In this document: in pieces, positions 19,798 through 28,803 of the stretch | How positions within the stretch are numbered: the first letter of the stretch is position 1 | Layout of the letters: each line of letters begins with the position of its first letter | DNA from: Nostoc sp. FACHB-973 | GTDB lineage: Bacteria > Cyanobacteriota > Cyanobacteriia > Cyanobacteriales > Nostocaceae | Length of the DNA: 64,000 nucleotides | NCBI RefSeq assembly: GCF_014698115.1 | Contig: NZ_JACJSJ010000012.1 | Coordinates: forward strand, 62,001 to 126,000 | Direction: 5' to 3' | Position numbers and translations under genes: made by a program | Notes under the pieces: generated by a model | The model's database searches: none | The model's input: the letters and a program-made list of their open reading frames with translations, nothing else | Told to the model about the DNA's origin: nothing

Positions 19798-20206
19798 AAG
19801 CTGAGTCTTTGCTGATGTGTCCATCACTGCGACCAGGGAACAGGTAATCATCTCCTGCTAGTGGGTAGTATTTAAGCAGTAATCGCCGTAAGTCTTCAAT
19901 CACTGGGATTGACCTAGTAGCCAGCTTCCCTTTGGTGTTTGACTTTGTAATAATCAGCCGGGGTCTAACGTTGCCTTTGGGTGTGTAAATGTCTTGAGTT
20001 TGCAGCGTACAGCATTCGCGGATACGGCAAGCACTAAACAGGCAGACACCAAACAAAGTTCTATCGCGGTCATTGTCTAAACCATCACTGAAGATTAGCT
20101 GTATCTCTGACTGCGTTAAAACTTTGGCGCTAAGTGCCGATTTATTTTCATTGTGCCTCTGTAGACCCTGTAATCCACAGCCTACAACGATTTGACACCT
20201 GATTCT
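19721..20206 (-). pseudogene. Tyrosine recombinase/integrase fragment, C-terminus replaced
   Basis: Open minus-strand frame with integrase catalytic-domain sequence: LTQSEIQLIF, DRDRTLFGVCLFSACRIRE (box I arginine), a beta-hairpin with TKGKLATRSIPVIEDLR, and YLFPGRSDGHISKDSA. From there the frame enters the 210-bp repeat and ends after 26 unrelated residues. The conserved HSFRRT box, the second arginine and the nucleophilic tyrosine are missing. There is no ATG, and an in-frame stop lies at 20207-20209. It matches the small integrase type common in cyanobacteria. Truncation occurs exactly at the repeat edge, so the repeat's arrival or a recombination event across it probably destroyed the gene. 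Confidence 0.8.
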
Positions 20207-20299
20207 CTACACCAAATTACAGCCACAAGTCTGGTGAATAAATTGATCTAACTTTCCCAACATTTTTATGAAGCTGAAAATACTGTTAACGTGTTATCT

Positions 20300-21127
20300 A
20301 TGACCAAATATATTCACGGCTATACTAGAAAGGAACAAGACCGCCTGTTCCGACAAAGCGTTTTTTTAGAATCTTACATCTACAATAAGATTGATTTTTC
20401 TAATTGCAATCACATTATTGAAATAGGTTGTGGAGTAGGAGCGCAAATACAAATTTTATTAAATCATTTTCCGCATTTAAAGATTACTGGTGTTGATATT
20501 TCCGAAGCGCAGATTAGCCGTGCTGGCGAATTTCTCAAGCCGCATATTGAAGCCGGACGGGTATCTCTACATATTACTCATGGGGAAGTACTTCCTTTCC
20601 CAGATCAATCCTTCGATGGTGCGTTGATCTGCTTTGTTCTAGAACATATCAACAATCCCCTCTACCTCCTCAAAGAGGTAAAACGGATAATGCAATCAGA
20701 TACTAATCTTTATTGCACAGAAGCGTTTAATACAGGTTTATACATCCATCCAACTTGTCTAGCTTTTCAAACTTACTGGGAAATCTTCAATCGCTACCAA
20801 GAGCAATTAAACGGAGATCCAAACGTGGGAGTAAAACTCTCTAACTTGGCATTGCAGTCCGGTTTTTCTGAAACTACTCTTGACTATATTCCTCTTTACT
20901 TAGATGGCAGAACTAAAAATATGTCACAGAGGACAGATTTTATTGATTTCATTACTGAAGTTTTGCTAAGTGCCGCTCCAGCTTTAATTGCTCTGGAAAA
21001 AATTACACCATTATTACCAGACGCAATGATACTAGAATTACAAGAAATAAAAAATAACCAACACAGTATTTTCGTTTGGCCATTAGAGCAACTTAAAGCT
21101 GTAAATGTGCTTTTACCCCCTGGATGA
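20300..21127 (+). CDS. Class I SAM-dependent methyltransferase
   Basis: A 275-residue methyltransferase from the ATG at 20300; an upstream in-frame GTG at 20291 is less likely. Motif I is HIIEIGCGVGAQI, motif II ITGVDIS, then HGEVLPFPDQSFDGALICFVLEHI (post-I to motif IV), and LLKEVKRIM. The C-terminal third has no recognised domain. It lies between the two 210-bp direct repeats, tail to tail with the RND operon and its 47-codon ORF. The substrate is unknown. Because it is bracketed by the direct repeats with an integrase relic, it may have arrived as cargo. Confidence 0.85.
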   Translation: MTKYIHGYTRKEQDRLFRQSVFLESYIYNKIDFSNCNHIIEIGCGVGAQIQILLNHFPHLKITGVDISEAQISRAGEFLKPHIEAGRVSLHITHGEVLPFPDQSFDGALICFVLEHINNPLYLLKEVKRIMQSDTNLYCTEAFNTGLYIHPTCLAFQTYWEIFNRYQEQLNGDPNVGVKLSNLALQSGFSETTLDYIPLYLDGRTKNMSQRTDFIDFITEVLLSAAPALIALEKITPLLPDAMILELQEIKNNQHSIFVWPLEQLKAVNVLLPPG

Positions 21128-21186
21128 CCAAAATGTGAATAATACCCTGACCAAAAATTAACGACATTTCAAGGGTTATAGCCTAA

Positions 21187-21396
21187 ACAGGGGCGTGAGT
21201 CTCATTGTAACAGAAAATCGGGCTAAGCTTAAAAGCCTTATTGCGTAAGGATTTTATTGAAATTTGTAGGAGCTTACTTTTCAAATAACCAACTACTGTC
21301 TAACGATAAATCAAGAGTTTCAGCACCTCCGAATTCTTGTAGTATTTCTGTAACACTTATTATCCCGATTTTCTGTTCTGATGATACTTGTACCCC
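21187..21396. repeat. 210-bp direct repeat, copy 2
   Basis: Same orientation and length as 19588-19797. It covers all but the first few codons of the intact 47-codon minus-strand ORF plus about 85 nt beyond its stop. Copy 2 is therefore likely the parental location and copy 1 the derived one. Confidence 0.85.
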
Positions 21397-21417
21397 GGTA
21401 TTGACTACATTAGACAT
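21274..21417 (-). CDS. 47-residue ORF, translationally coupled to the RND adaptor gene
   Basis: Not recognised. The ATG at 21417-21415 shares one base with the TAA of the upstream adaptor gene (TAATG), so it would be read by re-initiating ribosomes and belongs to the efflux operon. The product begins MSNVVNTGVQVSSEQKIG, continues ISVTEILQEFGGAE and ends LDSSWLFEK. It is acidic, with no membrane segment, signal peptide or cysteine. A partial, decayed copy lies in the 210-bp repeat at 19588-19797. Differences between copies fall in all codon positions, and the lower copy has an internal stop, so only this one can be functional. It could be a small regulatory or cargo peptide, or a chance frame; coupling and length argue mildly for a gene. 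Confidence 0.5.
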   Translation of the reverse strand: MSNVVNTGVQVSSEQKIGIISVTEILQEFGGAETLDLSLDSSWLFEK

Positions 21418-22850
21418 TAATTCTTACCCTTATGCTTAGATGCAAGTACCTGAACCGATTTACCATCCTGGAGAGCATCCGTAGGATTAGTAATTAACCT
21501 AACATTAGGGCTTAAACCAGAAACTACTTCAACTTCAGTACCATAATCTCGTCCAAGTTCTACTTTCTTGTACTTAACTTTGTTTTCCTTTGTCACAGTA
21601 GCTACCTGTATACCATCTGCATTAATCACTAAGGTATTAGCTGGTACTAATAAAGGTGGATTGACACGTTGAGTCTTAAAAGTAACCTCAGCATACATTC
21701 CAGGACGCAATACATTCTCTGAATTCTGTATTTCAATTTCCGTTAAAAGGGTATTAGAAGTGGCATCTAAGGCATCAGCAGTACGAATAACTTTACCAGA
21801 AAAAGGTTTTTTCGGTAGTTCACGAACACTAACAAGCGCAGTTTGTCCAGGGTGAATTGATTGAACAAAAGCCTGGGGAACGTTAATGCGGATACGTAAA
21901 TTATCTGTCTGAGCAATCTTAAATAACCAGGAATTTCCACTGTTATTATTGCCACCCGCAGAAATTAAAGCTCCTGCGTCTACGTTGCGAGCAGTAATTA
22001 CACCTGAAAAAGGAGCAACAATTTGTTTGAATGATTGTAAAACTGTTATCCGCTGCAAGTTGGACTGAGCAGCATTTTTACTCGCAACAAAGGCATTAAT
22101 ATTAGCTTTTTGGGAATTAATAGCTGCAAGAGCAGTATTTATACTTTCTTGGTCTGAACTAACGCGAGCAATTAAAGTATCTACATTAGCTTGACTTGCA
22201 TTAAAGGCAGTTTCACGTTCATCGGCGGCTTGTGTAGCCACTGCTCCTTGCTTTTGAAGTAATTGCCAACGTTGCCAACTTTGACGGGCTAATTTTAGGT
22301 TAGTAAGTGCTTCGGTTAATTCTGCCTGTCTAGCTTTGAGGTTAGCTTTTGTTTGAGAAAGATTACTTTGCTTTTGTGCTAAATCTGCCTGAACTTGAGC
22401 AATATTAGCTTTAGCTTTGGCTAATTCTGCGCCAGCTTCCTCTACATCTTGGTCAATTTCAGGTGCATCAATTACAGCTAGTAACTGCCCTCTATTGACG
22501 CGATCGCCAATATCCACTAATCTCTTTTGTAAATACCCGCTGGTACGAGCATAAATTGTAGTTTCTTGGCTTGCTTGAATACTGCTAGGTAGGACTAACT
22601 CTGTGAAATTAGCCGCCAGCTTGGGCTTAACCACATTAACCGGAGAAACTTTTTTGGTTGTAGATTTAGCGAAAGCATTTAATTCTGATTGCTGTTGTAT
22701 GCGAGGTATAATACCAAGTGCTAAAAGCCCACTGACAACAAAAGTAGTAGTGGCAATAATAGTGATATAACTGAGGTAATTTTTTTGAGTTTTTGCCGCA
22801 ATTGATGTGATATCAGAACGATCAATTTGGGTGTTTTTTTGAGTATCCAT
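21417..22850 (-). CDS. RND efflux periplasmic adaptor (HlyD/AcrA family)
   Basis: Membrane-fusion protein of a tripartite efflux pump, anchored in the inner membrane and reaching toward an outer-membrane channel. It has 477 residues with an N-terminal membrane segment at about 28-50 (ITIIATTTFVVSGLLALGII). A lipoyl/barrel-sandwich half follows (TSGYLQKRLVDIGDRVNRGQLLAVIDAPE), then a long alpha-hairpin at about 120-260 rich in Ala, Gln and Lys, and the second lipoyl half (IVAPFSGVITARNVDAGALI). The beta-barrel and membrane-proximal domains (LRPGMYAEVTF, PANTLVINADG) complete the usual order. The gene is 102 nt downstream of the RND pump gene on the same strand. Its stop overlaps the start of a 47-codon ORF. 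Confidence 0.93.
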   Translation of the reverse strand: MDTQKNTQIDRSDITSIAAKTQKNYLSYITIIATTTFVVSGLLALGIIPRIQQQSELNAFAKSTTKKVSPVNVVKPKLAANFTELVLPSSIQASQETTIYARTSGYLQKRLVDIGDRVNRGQLLAVIDAPEIDQDVEEAGAELAKAKANIAQVQADLAQKQSNLSQTKANLKARQAELTEALTNLKLARQSWQRWQLLQKQGAVATQAADERETAFNASQANVDTLIARVSSDQESINTALAAINSQKANINAFVASKNAAQSNLQRITVLQSFKQIVAPFSGVITARNVDAGALISAGGNNNSGNSWLFKIAQTDNLRIRINVPQAFVQSIHPGQTALVSVRELPKKPFSGKVIRTADALDATSNTLLTEIEIQNSENVLRPGMYAEVTFKTQRVNPPLLVPANTLVINADGIQVATVTKENKVKYKKVELGRDYGTEVEVVSGLSPNVRLITNPTDALQDGKSVQVLASKHKGKN

Positions 22851-22952
22851 AATATAGATTTCCTATTTGATTTGTTGATTTATGAAAATCTAAGTGACTC
22901 CGATAAACCCAACTTCTTCTGAAAATTGGGTTTCTTATTATTCACGAATGAT

Positions 22953-25900
22953 TTACCTATTAGCTACAGTTAATTTGATAGTAGAGGATAATTCTTCCTC
23001 TAAATTTTGGGGTTGTTTTCGGCGCAAAATACTGTAAATTACAGGTACAAAAATTAAAGTTGCCACGGTTGCTGCTAATAATCCACCAATTACAGCACGT
23101 CCTAAAGGAGCATTTTGTTCGCCACCTTCTCCTAAACCAAGAGACATTGGTAACATCCCCATAATCATAGCCCCAGCAGTCATTAATACTGGACGCAAAC
23201 GGGTATAACCAGCCGCTAAAGCCGCAGAAACAGCTTTTTCTCCCATCAAACGTTGCTCATTAGCAAACGTAACTAGCAAAATACTATTGGCAGTAGCAAC
23301 TCCAATACTCATAATTGCACCCATCAAAGACGGTACACTAAAAGTTGTGTTAGTCACAAATAGTATCCAGACAATTCCTGCTAAAGCATTTGGCAGTGCC
23401 ATCATAATAATGAATGGATCAATCCAAGATTGAAAATTGACTACTATTAGGCAATAGACTAATCCAATAGCAAATATCAATCCCACTTCTAATCCTAGAA
23501 AAGATGAGTTCATCGTTTCTACTTGACCTTTCACTATAATTGAGGTTCCACGCGGTAACTTATCCTGAAATTGTCCAACTATTTTATAAATATCACTAGC
23601 TACACTACCTAAATCACGACCTTGAACATTGGCGTAAATATTAAATACAGGCTGTACATTGTAATGATTAACAACAGCAGCAGCTTTCCCACGTTTAACA
23701 ACAGCAAGATTGCTTAAAAGCTGTGAGGAATTGGAACCGTTACTGACAGGTGTATTCTGAATTTTTTCTAGGGAATTAAGTTTATATTGGGGAACTTGTA
23801 CTGCTATTAGATAACTGACTCCTTTGATAGGATCGAGCCAAAAATTGGGTGATGTTTGACCACTAGAACTTAATGAAGTAAGTAGATTATTGGCAACATC
23901 TCGTTGAGTTAAACCGCTACGTTGTGCTTGAGAACGATCTACATTAATACGTAGTTCTGGGGCATCAACAACTTGATGTAAATGAACATCAACTGCGCCA
24001 GGAATTTGAGCTATTTTGGTTTTGATTTGTTTGGCAATTTTGTAGTTATCCCGACGATTTTTGGCTGGGCCTATAACCTGAATATCAATAGGGGCTGGTA
24101 AACCGAAATTGAGAATTTGAGTTACTATATCCGCAGGTTGGAAAAAGAAGGTTAATTCCGGAAATTGGGCAGTTAATTTTTGGCGTAGTTGTTTAACATA
24201 TTGCCAAGTAGAGTGATGTTTACCTTCTTTGAGACCTACAAGAATTTCTCCATCACCAGGGCCTATGGTTGCTGTGTCGCTAAAAGCCAGGTTTACCCCA
24301 CCAACAGGTAAACCAATGTTGTCAAGAATAATTTCTAATTCTTCCTCAGGAATAACCTGGCGAATCTCATTTTCAACTTGAGTAAAAATCTTTTCTGTCC
24401 TGTCAAGTCTGGTTCCCGCAGGGGCGCGGACGTGCAAGCGAAATTGACCTGCATCTACTTGAGGGAAAAAGTCTTGACCGACAAAAGGTAGTAAAACTAA
24501 GGCGCTTATCCAAAAAGCACCAAACATCACAAAAACTACACGACGACGATTTAGAGCTTTAGCTAAAGTATTTCGATAGTTTTGGCGAAATTTTTCAAAT
24601 TGGCGGTTAAACCGCTCATGAATACGCCAGAAAATATCTTTTTTGGGAATTACATGACCATTACCGTTATTACCTAAATTTTCATGTTCAGCATAAAGAT
24701 GTAGTTCCTTACCAAGCAGAAATTTTGCCAACATTGGTACTACTGTACGCGAGAGTACATAGGAGGCAAGCATAGCAAAAACAACTGCCATTCCTAAAGG
24801 CATAAATAGCGATTGTGCTACCCCTGTTAAAAAGACTACAGGGATAAAAACAATACAAATTGCCAAGGTGGAAACGAAAGCTGGAACAGCTATTTGTTGC
24901 GCGCCATCTAAAATAGCTTCTTGCAGAGGTTTTCCTTGTCCTAAATTACGGTGGATATTTTCAATTTCTACTGTGGCATCATCAACTAAAATCCCAACTG
25001 CTAAAGATAGACCTCCTAAGGTCATAATATTCAGAGTTTGTCCTATCAATCGCAGGGCAATGATAGAACAAAAAATTGATAAAGGGATTGAAATTGCTAC
25101 AATTAAAGTACTGCGCCAACTGCCTAAAAATAATAAAATCATGGCGGCAGTTAAACAAGCAGCAATTAATCCTTCGGTTAATACTCCGTGGATGGAAGCT
25201 TTAACAAATATGGATTGATCGAATAAGATATCTAAATCTAATTCTTTGGGTAATGTGGCTTGAATTTTTGGTAGTCTTGCTTTGACTCGCTCTACAACAT
25301 CTAAAGTTGAAGCACTACCACTTTTGAGAATAGTTAATAAGCTAGAACGTCGCCCATCTCGACGGACAATATTATTCTGTACAGCAAAGCCATCATGAAC
25401 TTGGGCAACATCACGTATATAAATGATAGTGCCGTTAATCTGTTTTATTGGTAAATTGTTTAAGGCTTCCAGGACTTGGGGACTGCTATTGAGTCGAACA
25501 CTGTACTCGCGATCGCCTAATTTTGCATTTCCCCCAGGTAAAATTAGATTCTGGGCGCTGATTGCAGTTGTGACATCTGTAGCTGAAAGACCTTTGGCAA
25601 ATAGGGCCTGCGGGTCAATATCTACCATGATTTGCCGAGGCTTACCCCCATAAGGTAACGGCACAGATGCACCTTGAACAGTCGCTAGCTGAGTCCGTAG
25701 AAAATTATTTCCGTTATCGTAAAGTTCTTGCTCTGATAGTGATGTGCTGCTAACACTTAGCTGGAGAATTGGCACATTTGAAGCATTGTAGCGAATAATT
25801 AAAGGAGGTGTAATTCCTGGAGGTAAACCCCGGAGAATTGTTTGGGTATTAGAGGTAAGTTGAGCTACTGCTGCTTCAATTTTTGCTCCTGGTTGGAAGA

Positions 25901-26183
25901 AAACTTTAATGACACTAACACCATTGAGTGATTGTGATTCGATGTGTTCAATATCATTAACAGTCGTTGTAAAAGACCGTTCACTGGTCGTAACAATACG
26001 CTGTTCCATTTCTTCTGGTGAAACACCACCATAAGACCAAATTACGCTGACAACGGGAATATTAATTTCTGGAAAAATGTCCGTTGCCATGCGCGTAATA
26101 GTGACTACGCCTAAGACAAAAATTAGTATGGCAGCGATTACGAAAGTGTAGGGACGACGAAGAGCAAGTTTAACAATCCACAT
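22953..26183 (-). CDS. RND multidrug/cation efflux pump inner-membrane protein (AcrB-type)
   Basis: Proton-driven pump of 1076 residues, full length for the family. The start MWIVKLALRRPYTFVIAAILIFVLG is the first membrane helix. The transmembrane core shows the helix 4 motif GILVDDATVEIENIHRNL, whose adjacent aspartates carry protons, and the partner helix region IMSIGVATANSILLVTFANEQ. Two large periplasmic loops with porter domains follow helices 1 and 7, and twelve membrane helices can be placed. The paired adaptor is immediately downstream. No outer-membrane channel gene is in the window, so a TolC-type protein elsewhere is expected. Substrate cannot be told, though the divergently placed FAD enzyme and the nearby methyltransferase leave natural-product export possible. 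Confidence 0.94.
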   Translation of the reverse strand: MWIVKLALRRPYTFVIAAILIFVLGVVTITRMATDIFPEINIPVVSVIWSYGGVSPEEMEQRIVTTSERSFTTTVNDIEHIESQSLNGVSVIKVFFQPGAKIEAAVAQLTSNTQTILRGLPPGITPPLIIRYNASNVPILQLSVSSTSLSEQELYDNGNNFLRTQLATVQGASVPLPYGGKPRQIMVDIDPQALFAKGLSATDVTTAISAQNLILPGGNAKLGDREYSVRLNSSPQVLEALNNLPIKQINGTIIYIRDVAQVHDGFAVQNNIVRRDGRRSSLLTILKSGSASTLDVVERVKARLPKIQATLPKELDLDILFDQSIFVKASIHGVLTEGLIAACLTAAMILLFLGSWRSTLIVAISIPLSIFCSIIALRLIGQTLNIMTLGGLSLAVGILVDDATVEIENIHRNLGQGKPLQEAILDGAQQIAVPAFVSTLAICIVFIPVVFLTGVAQSLFMPLGMAVVFAMLASYVLSRTVVPMLAKFLLGKELHLYAEHENLGNNGNGHVIPKKDIFWRIHERFNRQFEKFRQNYRNTLAKALNRRRVVFVMFGAFWISALVLLPFVGQDFFPQVDAGQFRLHVRAPAGTRLDRTEKIFTQVENEIRQVIPEEELEIILDNIGLPVGGVNLAFSDTATIGPGDGEILVGLKEGKHHSTWQYVKQLRQKLTAQFPELTFFFQPADIVTQILNFGLPAPIDIQVIGPAKNRRDNYKIAKQIKTKIAQIPGAVDVHLHQVVDAPELRINVDRSQAQRSGLTQRDVANNLLTSLSSSGQTSPNFWLDPIKGVSYLIAVQVPQYKLNSLEKIQNTPVSNGSNSSQLLSNLAVVKRGKAAAVVNHYNVQPVFNIYANVQGRDLGSVASDIYKIVGQFQDKLPRGTSIIVKGQVETMNSSFLGLEVGLIFAIGLVYCLIVVNFQSWIDPFIIMMALPNALAGIVWILFVTNTTFSVPSLMGAIMSIGVATANSILLVTFANEQRLMGEKAVSAALAAGYTRLRPVLMTAGAMIMGMLPMSLGLGEGGEQNAPLGRAVIGGLLAATVATLIFVPVIYSILRRKQPQNLEEELSSTIKLTVANR

Positions 26184-26520
26184 TGTTTTTGAGTTTAAAT
26201 TATTCTTTCTTCAGTCTGTCAGTGCAATTTACACTAAAGTAAATTTTAATTTTAGTTATTCATTGCCAATAAAAAATTTGCTGAACGCTTTCATTTGCAA
26301 TCAGCTATATTTAAAAGTATCGATCATCAATTAATACGGTAATTCGATAGATTTACAGTACTTTATGTGGATTTATCTTTGCATACAGCTGTGTAAAATG
26401 CAAGATCCTAATACTTGATCCAAATTAATATGTAATCTTGCATACATAATTGTGGATAAAAGCTGATTTCTACAGGTGAATGATAAGCTGAGCTTATAAA
26501 AGCAGAACCAGATCACAAAC
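26184..26520. promoter_or_regulatory. Divergent promoter region between the RND operon and the FAD oxidoreductase
   Basis: AT-rich 337 nt with no ORF. TGCATACA and CTTGCATACATAA recur at about 26380 and 26440, and pairs of TTAATA/TATAAT-like hexamers are frequent, so promoters for both directions are expected here. No regulator gene is adjacent. Confidence 0.4.
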
Positions 26521-26565
26521 AAGCGTAGACATTATTTTCAGCTTTAGAAAATAATGTCTACGCTT
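26521..26565 (+). promoter_or_regulatory. Strong 19-bp hairpin upstream of the FAD oxidoreductase
   Basis: AAGCGTAGACATTATTTTC at 26521-26539 is perfectly complementary to GAAAATAATGTCTACGCTT at 26547-26565, with a 7-nt loop (AGCTTTA). It lies 56 nt before the ATG at 26621 and ahead of both divergent genes, so it is not a terminator of either. It could be a 5'-leader structure or an operator. Confidence 0.6.
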
Positions 26566-26620
26566 TAACCTTTGTCAAGAAACAAACTTTAATGAAATTA
26601 TTTTAGACTCGATTGAAAAT

Positions 26621-28381
26621 ATGACATATACAGCTGATGTCTTGGTTGTTGGTGGAGGAACTGGAGGCACCGCGGCTGCTATCCAAGCGGCGCGAAGGGG
26701 AGCCAAGACCATTCTAGTGAGTGAATTTTCTTGGTTGGGGGGAATGCTAACTTCGGCTGGAGTGTCTGCACCCGATGGGAATGAATTAGAAGCCTTGCAA
26801 ACTGGCTTATGGGGTGCATTTTTGCAGGAATTACGACATCGACAGCCAGGTGGATTAGATAACTGTTGGGTAAGCTTTTTTAGTTACGATCCCCGCATTG
26901 GGGCAGAGATTTTTGCAGATTGGGTGGAGGAATTGCCGAATCTGCACTGGATTTCTGGACAAGTGCCAATAGATGTTTACCGACAAGGCGATCGCATTAC
27001 TGGTGTCCGCTTTGCTGATTTTGCTGTCACAGCCAAGATTATTCTCGACGCCACAGAATTAGGAGATTTATTGGCTTTAGCTGACATACCTTACCGCTGG
27101 GGCTGGGAATTGCAATCTGAATGGGGAGAACCCAGCGCCCCAATGGCTTTTAACTCTTTAACCGAGAGATATCCGGTGCAAGCACCCACTTATGTAGTGA
27201 TTATGCAAGACTTTGGTGAAGCCGTTGCCCCAGAAATTCCGGCTGCCCCTAACTATAATCCATCCTTATTTGCAGGTGCTTGGGATAAATACGGCGCTGA
27301 GACATTTTTAAATTATGGACGTTTGCCTGGCGATCGCTTCATGATTAATTGGCCAATCTGTGGCAATGACTACGGCGAAGGGGTAGAGCGACTGATAAAG
27401 TCAGACGTAGCCAGAGGTGAATTTATCCAAGAATCACGCTGGCACAGTCAAAATTTTGCCCATTTTATTCAAAATCAACTTGGCCGTCGCTATGGTTTAG
27501 CAAAACAAGTATTTCCTCACACTCAAAAAGCTTTTGCACTGCATCCCTATTACCGAGAAAGTCGGCGCTTAGTGGGAGTAACTACTGTCCGTGAACAGGA
27601 TATTTTACCTGTTGCTGGAGGTAGAGTTGCATCTATATTTAATGATGCAATCGCTGTTGGTAATTACGCCAACGACCATCATTATCCTGATGTTGAATTT
27701 CCACTGCAACCGAAATCTATCCGATGGGGGGGACGCTGGACTGGGACTCCCTTTACAATTCCCTACAGTTGTCTAATTCCAGCCACAACGGATGGTTTCT
27801 TGGTTTGTGAAAAGAATATTTCTGTCTCCCACATTGCCAATGGCGCAACCAGATTACAACCCGTGGTTATGGGCATTGGTCAAGCAGGGGGAATGGCAGC
27901 AGCGATGTGTGTTGAGTTAAACTGCCAGCCAAGGGATTTACCTGTCAGGGAGCTACAAGCGGCTTTACTACAAGACGATCGCGCAAAAGCGATAATCATA
28001 CCTTTTTTTAATCTACCACCTAATCATTCGGATTGGCTGCCTCGGCAACTGTATTACTTAAATAACCCACCAGCCTATCCAGCTAGCGGTGATTGCCCTT
28101 GGCCATCCACCGATCAGTACTCTGAATCTAATGTTGACAAGGTATTAATCCCAGAAAACAAGTGTTTTCAAGGTATTTTCTACCGCTTGGATCAGCAAGA
28201 ATACAGATTCACTGTCACTGCACCGGGCGCATATCAAGGGCAAAATTGGCAGCTTGTGACTTTGCGATCGCATATCAACCAACAGTTAAACGCTTATCCC
28301 GACAAACAATTAGTTACAGTATGGGGTCGTCAGAATCACTTCAGTAATTGGTTATTAGTCGAACATCTGGACGAAGGATAA
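26621..28381 (+). CDS. FAD-dependent oxidoreductase (FAD_oxidored/PF12831-like)
   Basis: 586 residues. The N-terminal dinucleotide-binding motif is ADVLVVGGGTGGTAAAIQAARRGAKTILVSE, followed by the family signature WLGGMLTSAGVSAPDGNE. The centre has HPYYRESRRLVGVTTVREQD and a second FAD-contact region near the C-terminal part (CEKNISVSHIANGATRLQPVVMGIGQAGGMAAA). These match the FAD_oxidored family, whose members have poorly defined substrates. The 110-residue C-terminal part after residue 475 is not assignable. No signal peptide is seen. It is followed by patX at 108 nt but with a separate promoter, so an operon is unlikely. It is divergent from the RND operon. Confidence 0.85.
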   Translation: MTYTADVLVVGGGTGGTAAAIQAARRGAKTILVSEFSWLGGMLTSAGVSAPDGNELEALQTGLWGAFLQELRHRQPGGLDNCWVSFFSYDPRIGAEIFADWVEELPNLHWISGQVPIDVYRQGDRITGVRFADFAVTAKIILDATELGDLLALADIPYRWGWELQSEWGEPSAPMAFNSLTERYPVQAPTYVVIMQDFGEAVAPEIPAAPNYNPSLFAGAWDKYGAETFLNYGRLPGDRFMINWPICGNDYGEGVERLIKSDVARGEFIQESRWHSQNFAHFIQNQLGRRYGLAKQVFPHTQKAFALHPYYRESRRLVGVTTVREQDILPVAGGRVASIFNDAIAVGNYANDHHYPDVEFPLQPKSIRWGGRWTGTPFTIPYSCLIPATTDGFLVCEKNISVSHIANGATRLQPVVMGIGQAGGMAAAMCVELNCQPRDLPVRELQAALLQDDRAKAIIIPFFNLPPNHSDWLPRQLYYLNNPPAYPASGDCPWPSTDQYSESNVDKVLIPENKCFQGIFYRLDQQEYRFTVTAPGAYQGQNWQLVTLRSHINQQLNAYPDKQLVTVWGRQNHFSNWLLVEHLDEG

Positions 28382-28425
28382 GAGGAGTTTATTTTCAGTA
28401 AAACACAATACTTTTTGATGAATTG

Positions 28426-28453
28426 TCCGGATATTCATAAAAAAGCTAAGTAT
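28426..28453 (+). promoter_or_regulatory. DIF-type (TCCGGA) promoter of patX
   Basis: TCCGGA at 28426-28431 is followed after 15 nt by TAAGTAT (28447-28453), a -10-like hexamer. TCCGGA at the -35 position is the motif I know from promoters induced during heterocyst differentiation (DIF class). It is the only such arrangement I found next to a gene start in the window. The start codon is 36 nt beyond the -10. Confidence 0.6.
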
Positions 28454-28488
28454 CAGTGAAGTGGAGAGTTCCAAAATAGACATCTGCT

Positions 28489-28803
28489 ATGCGTGCTGCC
28501 ATTTCACTTTTAGTTTCGAGTCTGGTGTTCGGCCCCTTAGCTTCTAACTGCCAAGCAATGGACAATCAATTAACCAGCAGAAAGTCTGTAGACGATTCTG
28601 CGGCCTTTCCTAAACTACGCCGACTTCCGGCAATACCAAGGGCAAACAGAACTTTCCAAGAAAATCGGCTGCTTTCGATGCCAGCTTGGCAACAGTTGCT
28701 CTCGGCGCAATCTGAACAAAATCCAGATGATGCGCCACGTCATCGCGGTAGTGGACGCAGAGAAGTGATGCAAAAATTCACAAACATCTATGCTGTTGTT
28801 TAA
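28489..28803 (+). CDS. patX: PatX-like RGSGR-containing signal-peptide protein
   Basis: A 104-residue protein with an N-terminal signal peptide (MRAAISLLVSSLVFGPLA, cut probably after NCQA at residue 23) and a C-terminal HRGSGRRE at residues 85-92. RGSGR is the pentapeptide that binds the HetR hood and blocks DNA binding; HRG(S/T)GRR(E/D) with a signal peptide defines the PatX family, widespread in filamentous cyanobacteria. Fourteen more residues (VMQKFTNIYAVV at the end) follow, an extra tail compared with members I recall that stop soon after the motif. The middle (residues 24-80) is basic and Pro-rich and shows no domain. A weak GGAGAG lies 20 nt before the ATG. A DIF-type promoter precedes it, and hetR is in the same window. 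It probably acts as a secreted, processed inhibitor of heterocyst formation in neighbouring cells. Confidence 0.85.
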   Translation: MRAAISLLVSSLVFGPLASNCQAMDNQLTSRKSVDDSAAFPKLRRLPAIPRANRTFQENRLLSMPAWQQLLSAQSEQNPDDAPRHRGSGRREVMQKFTNIYAVV

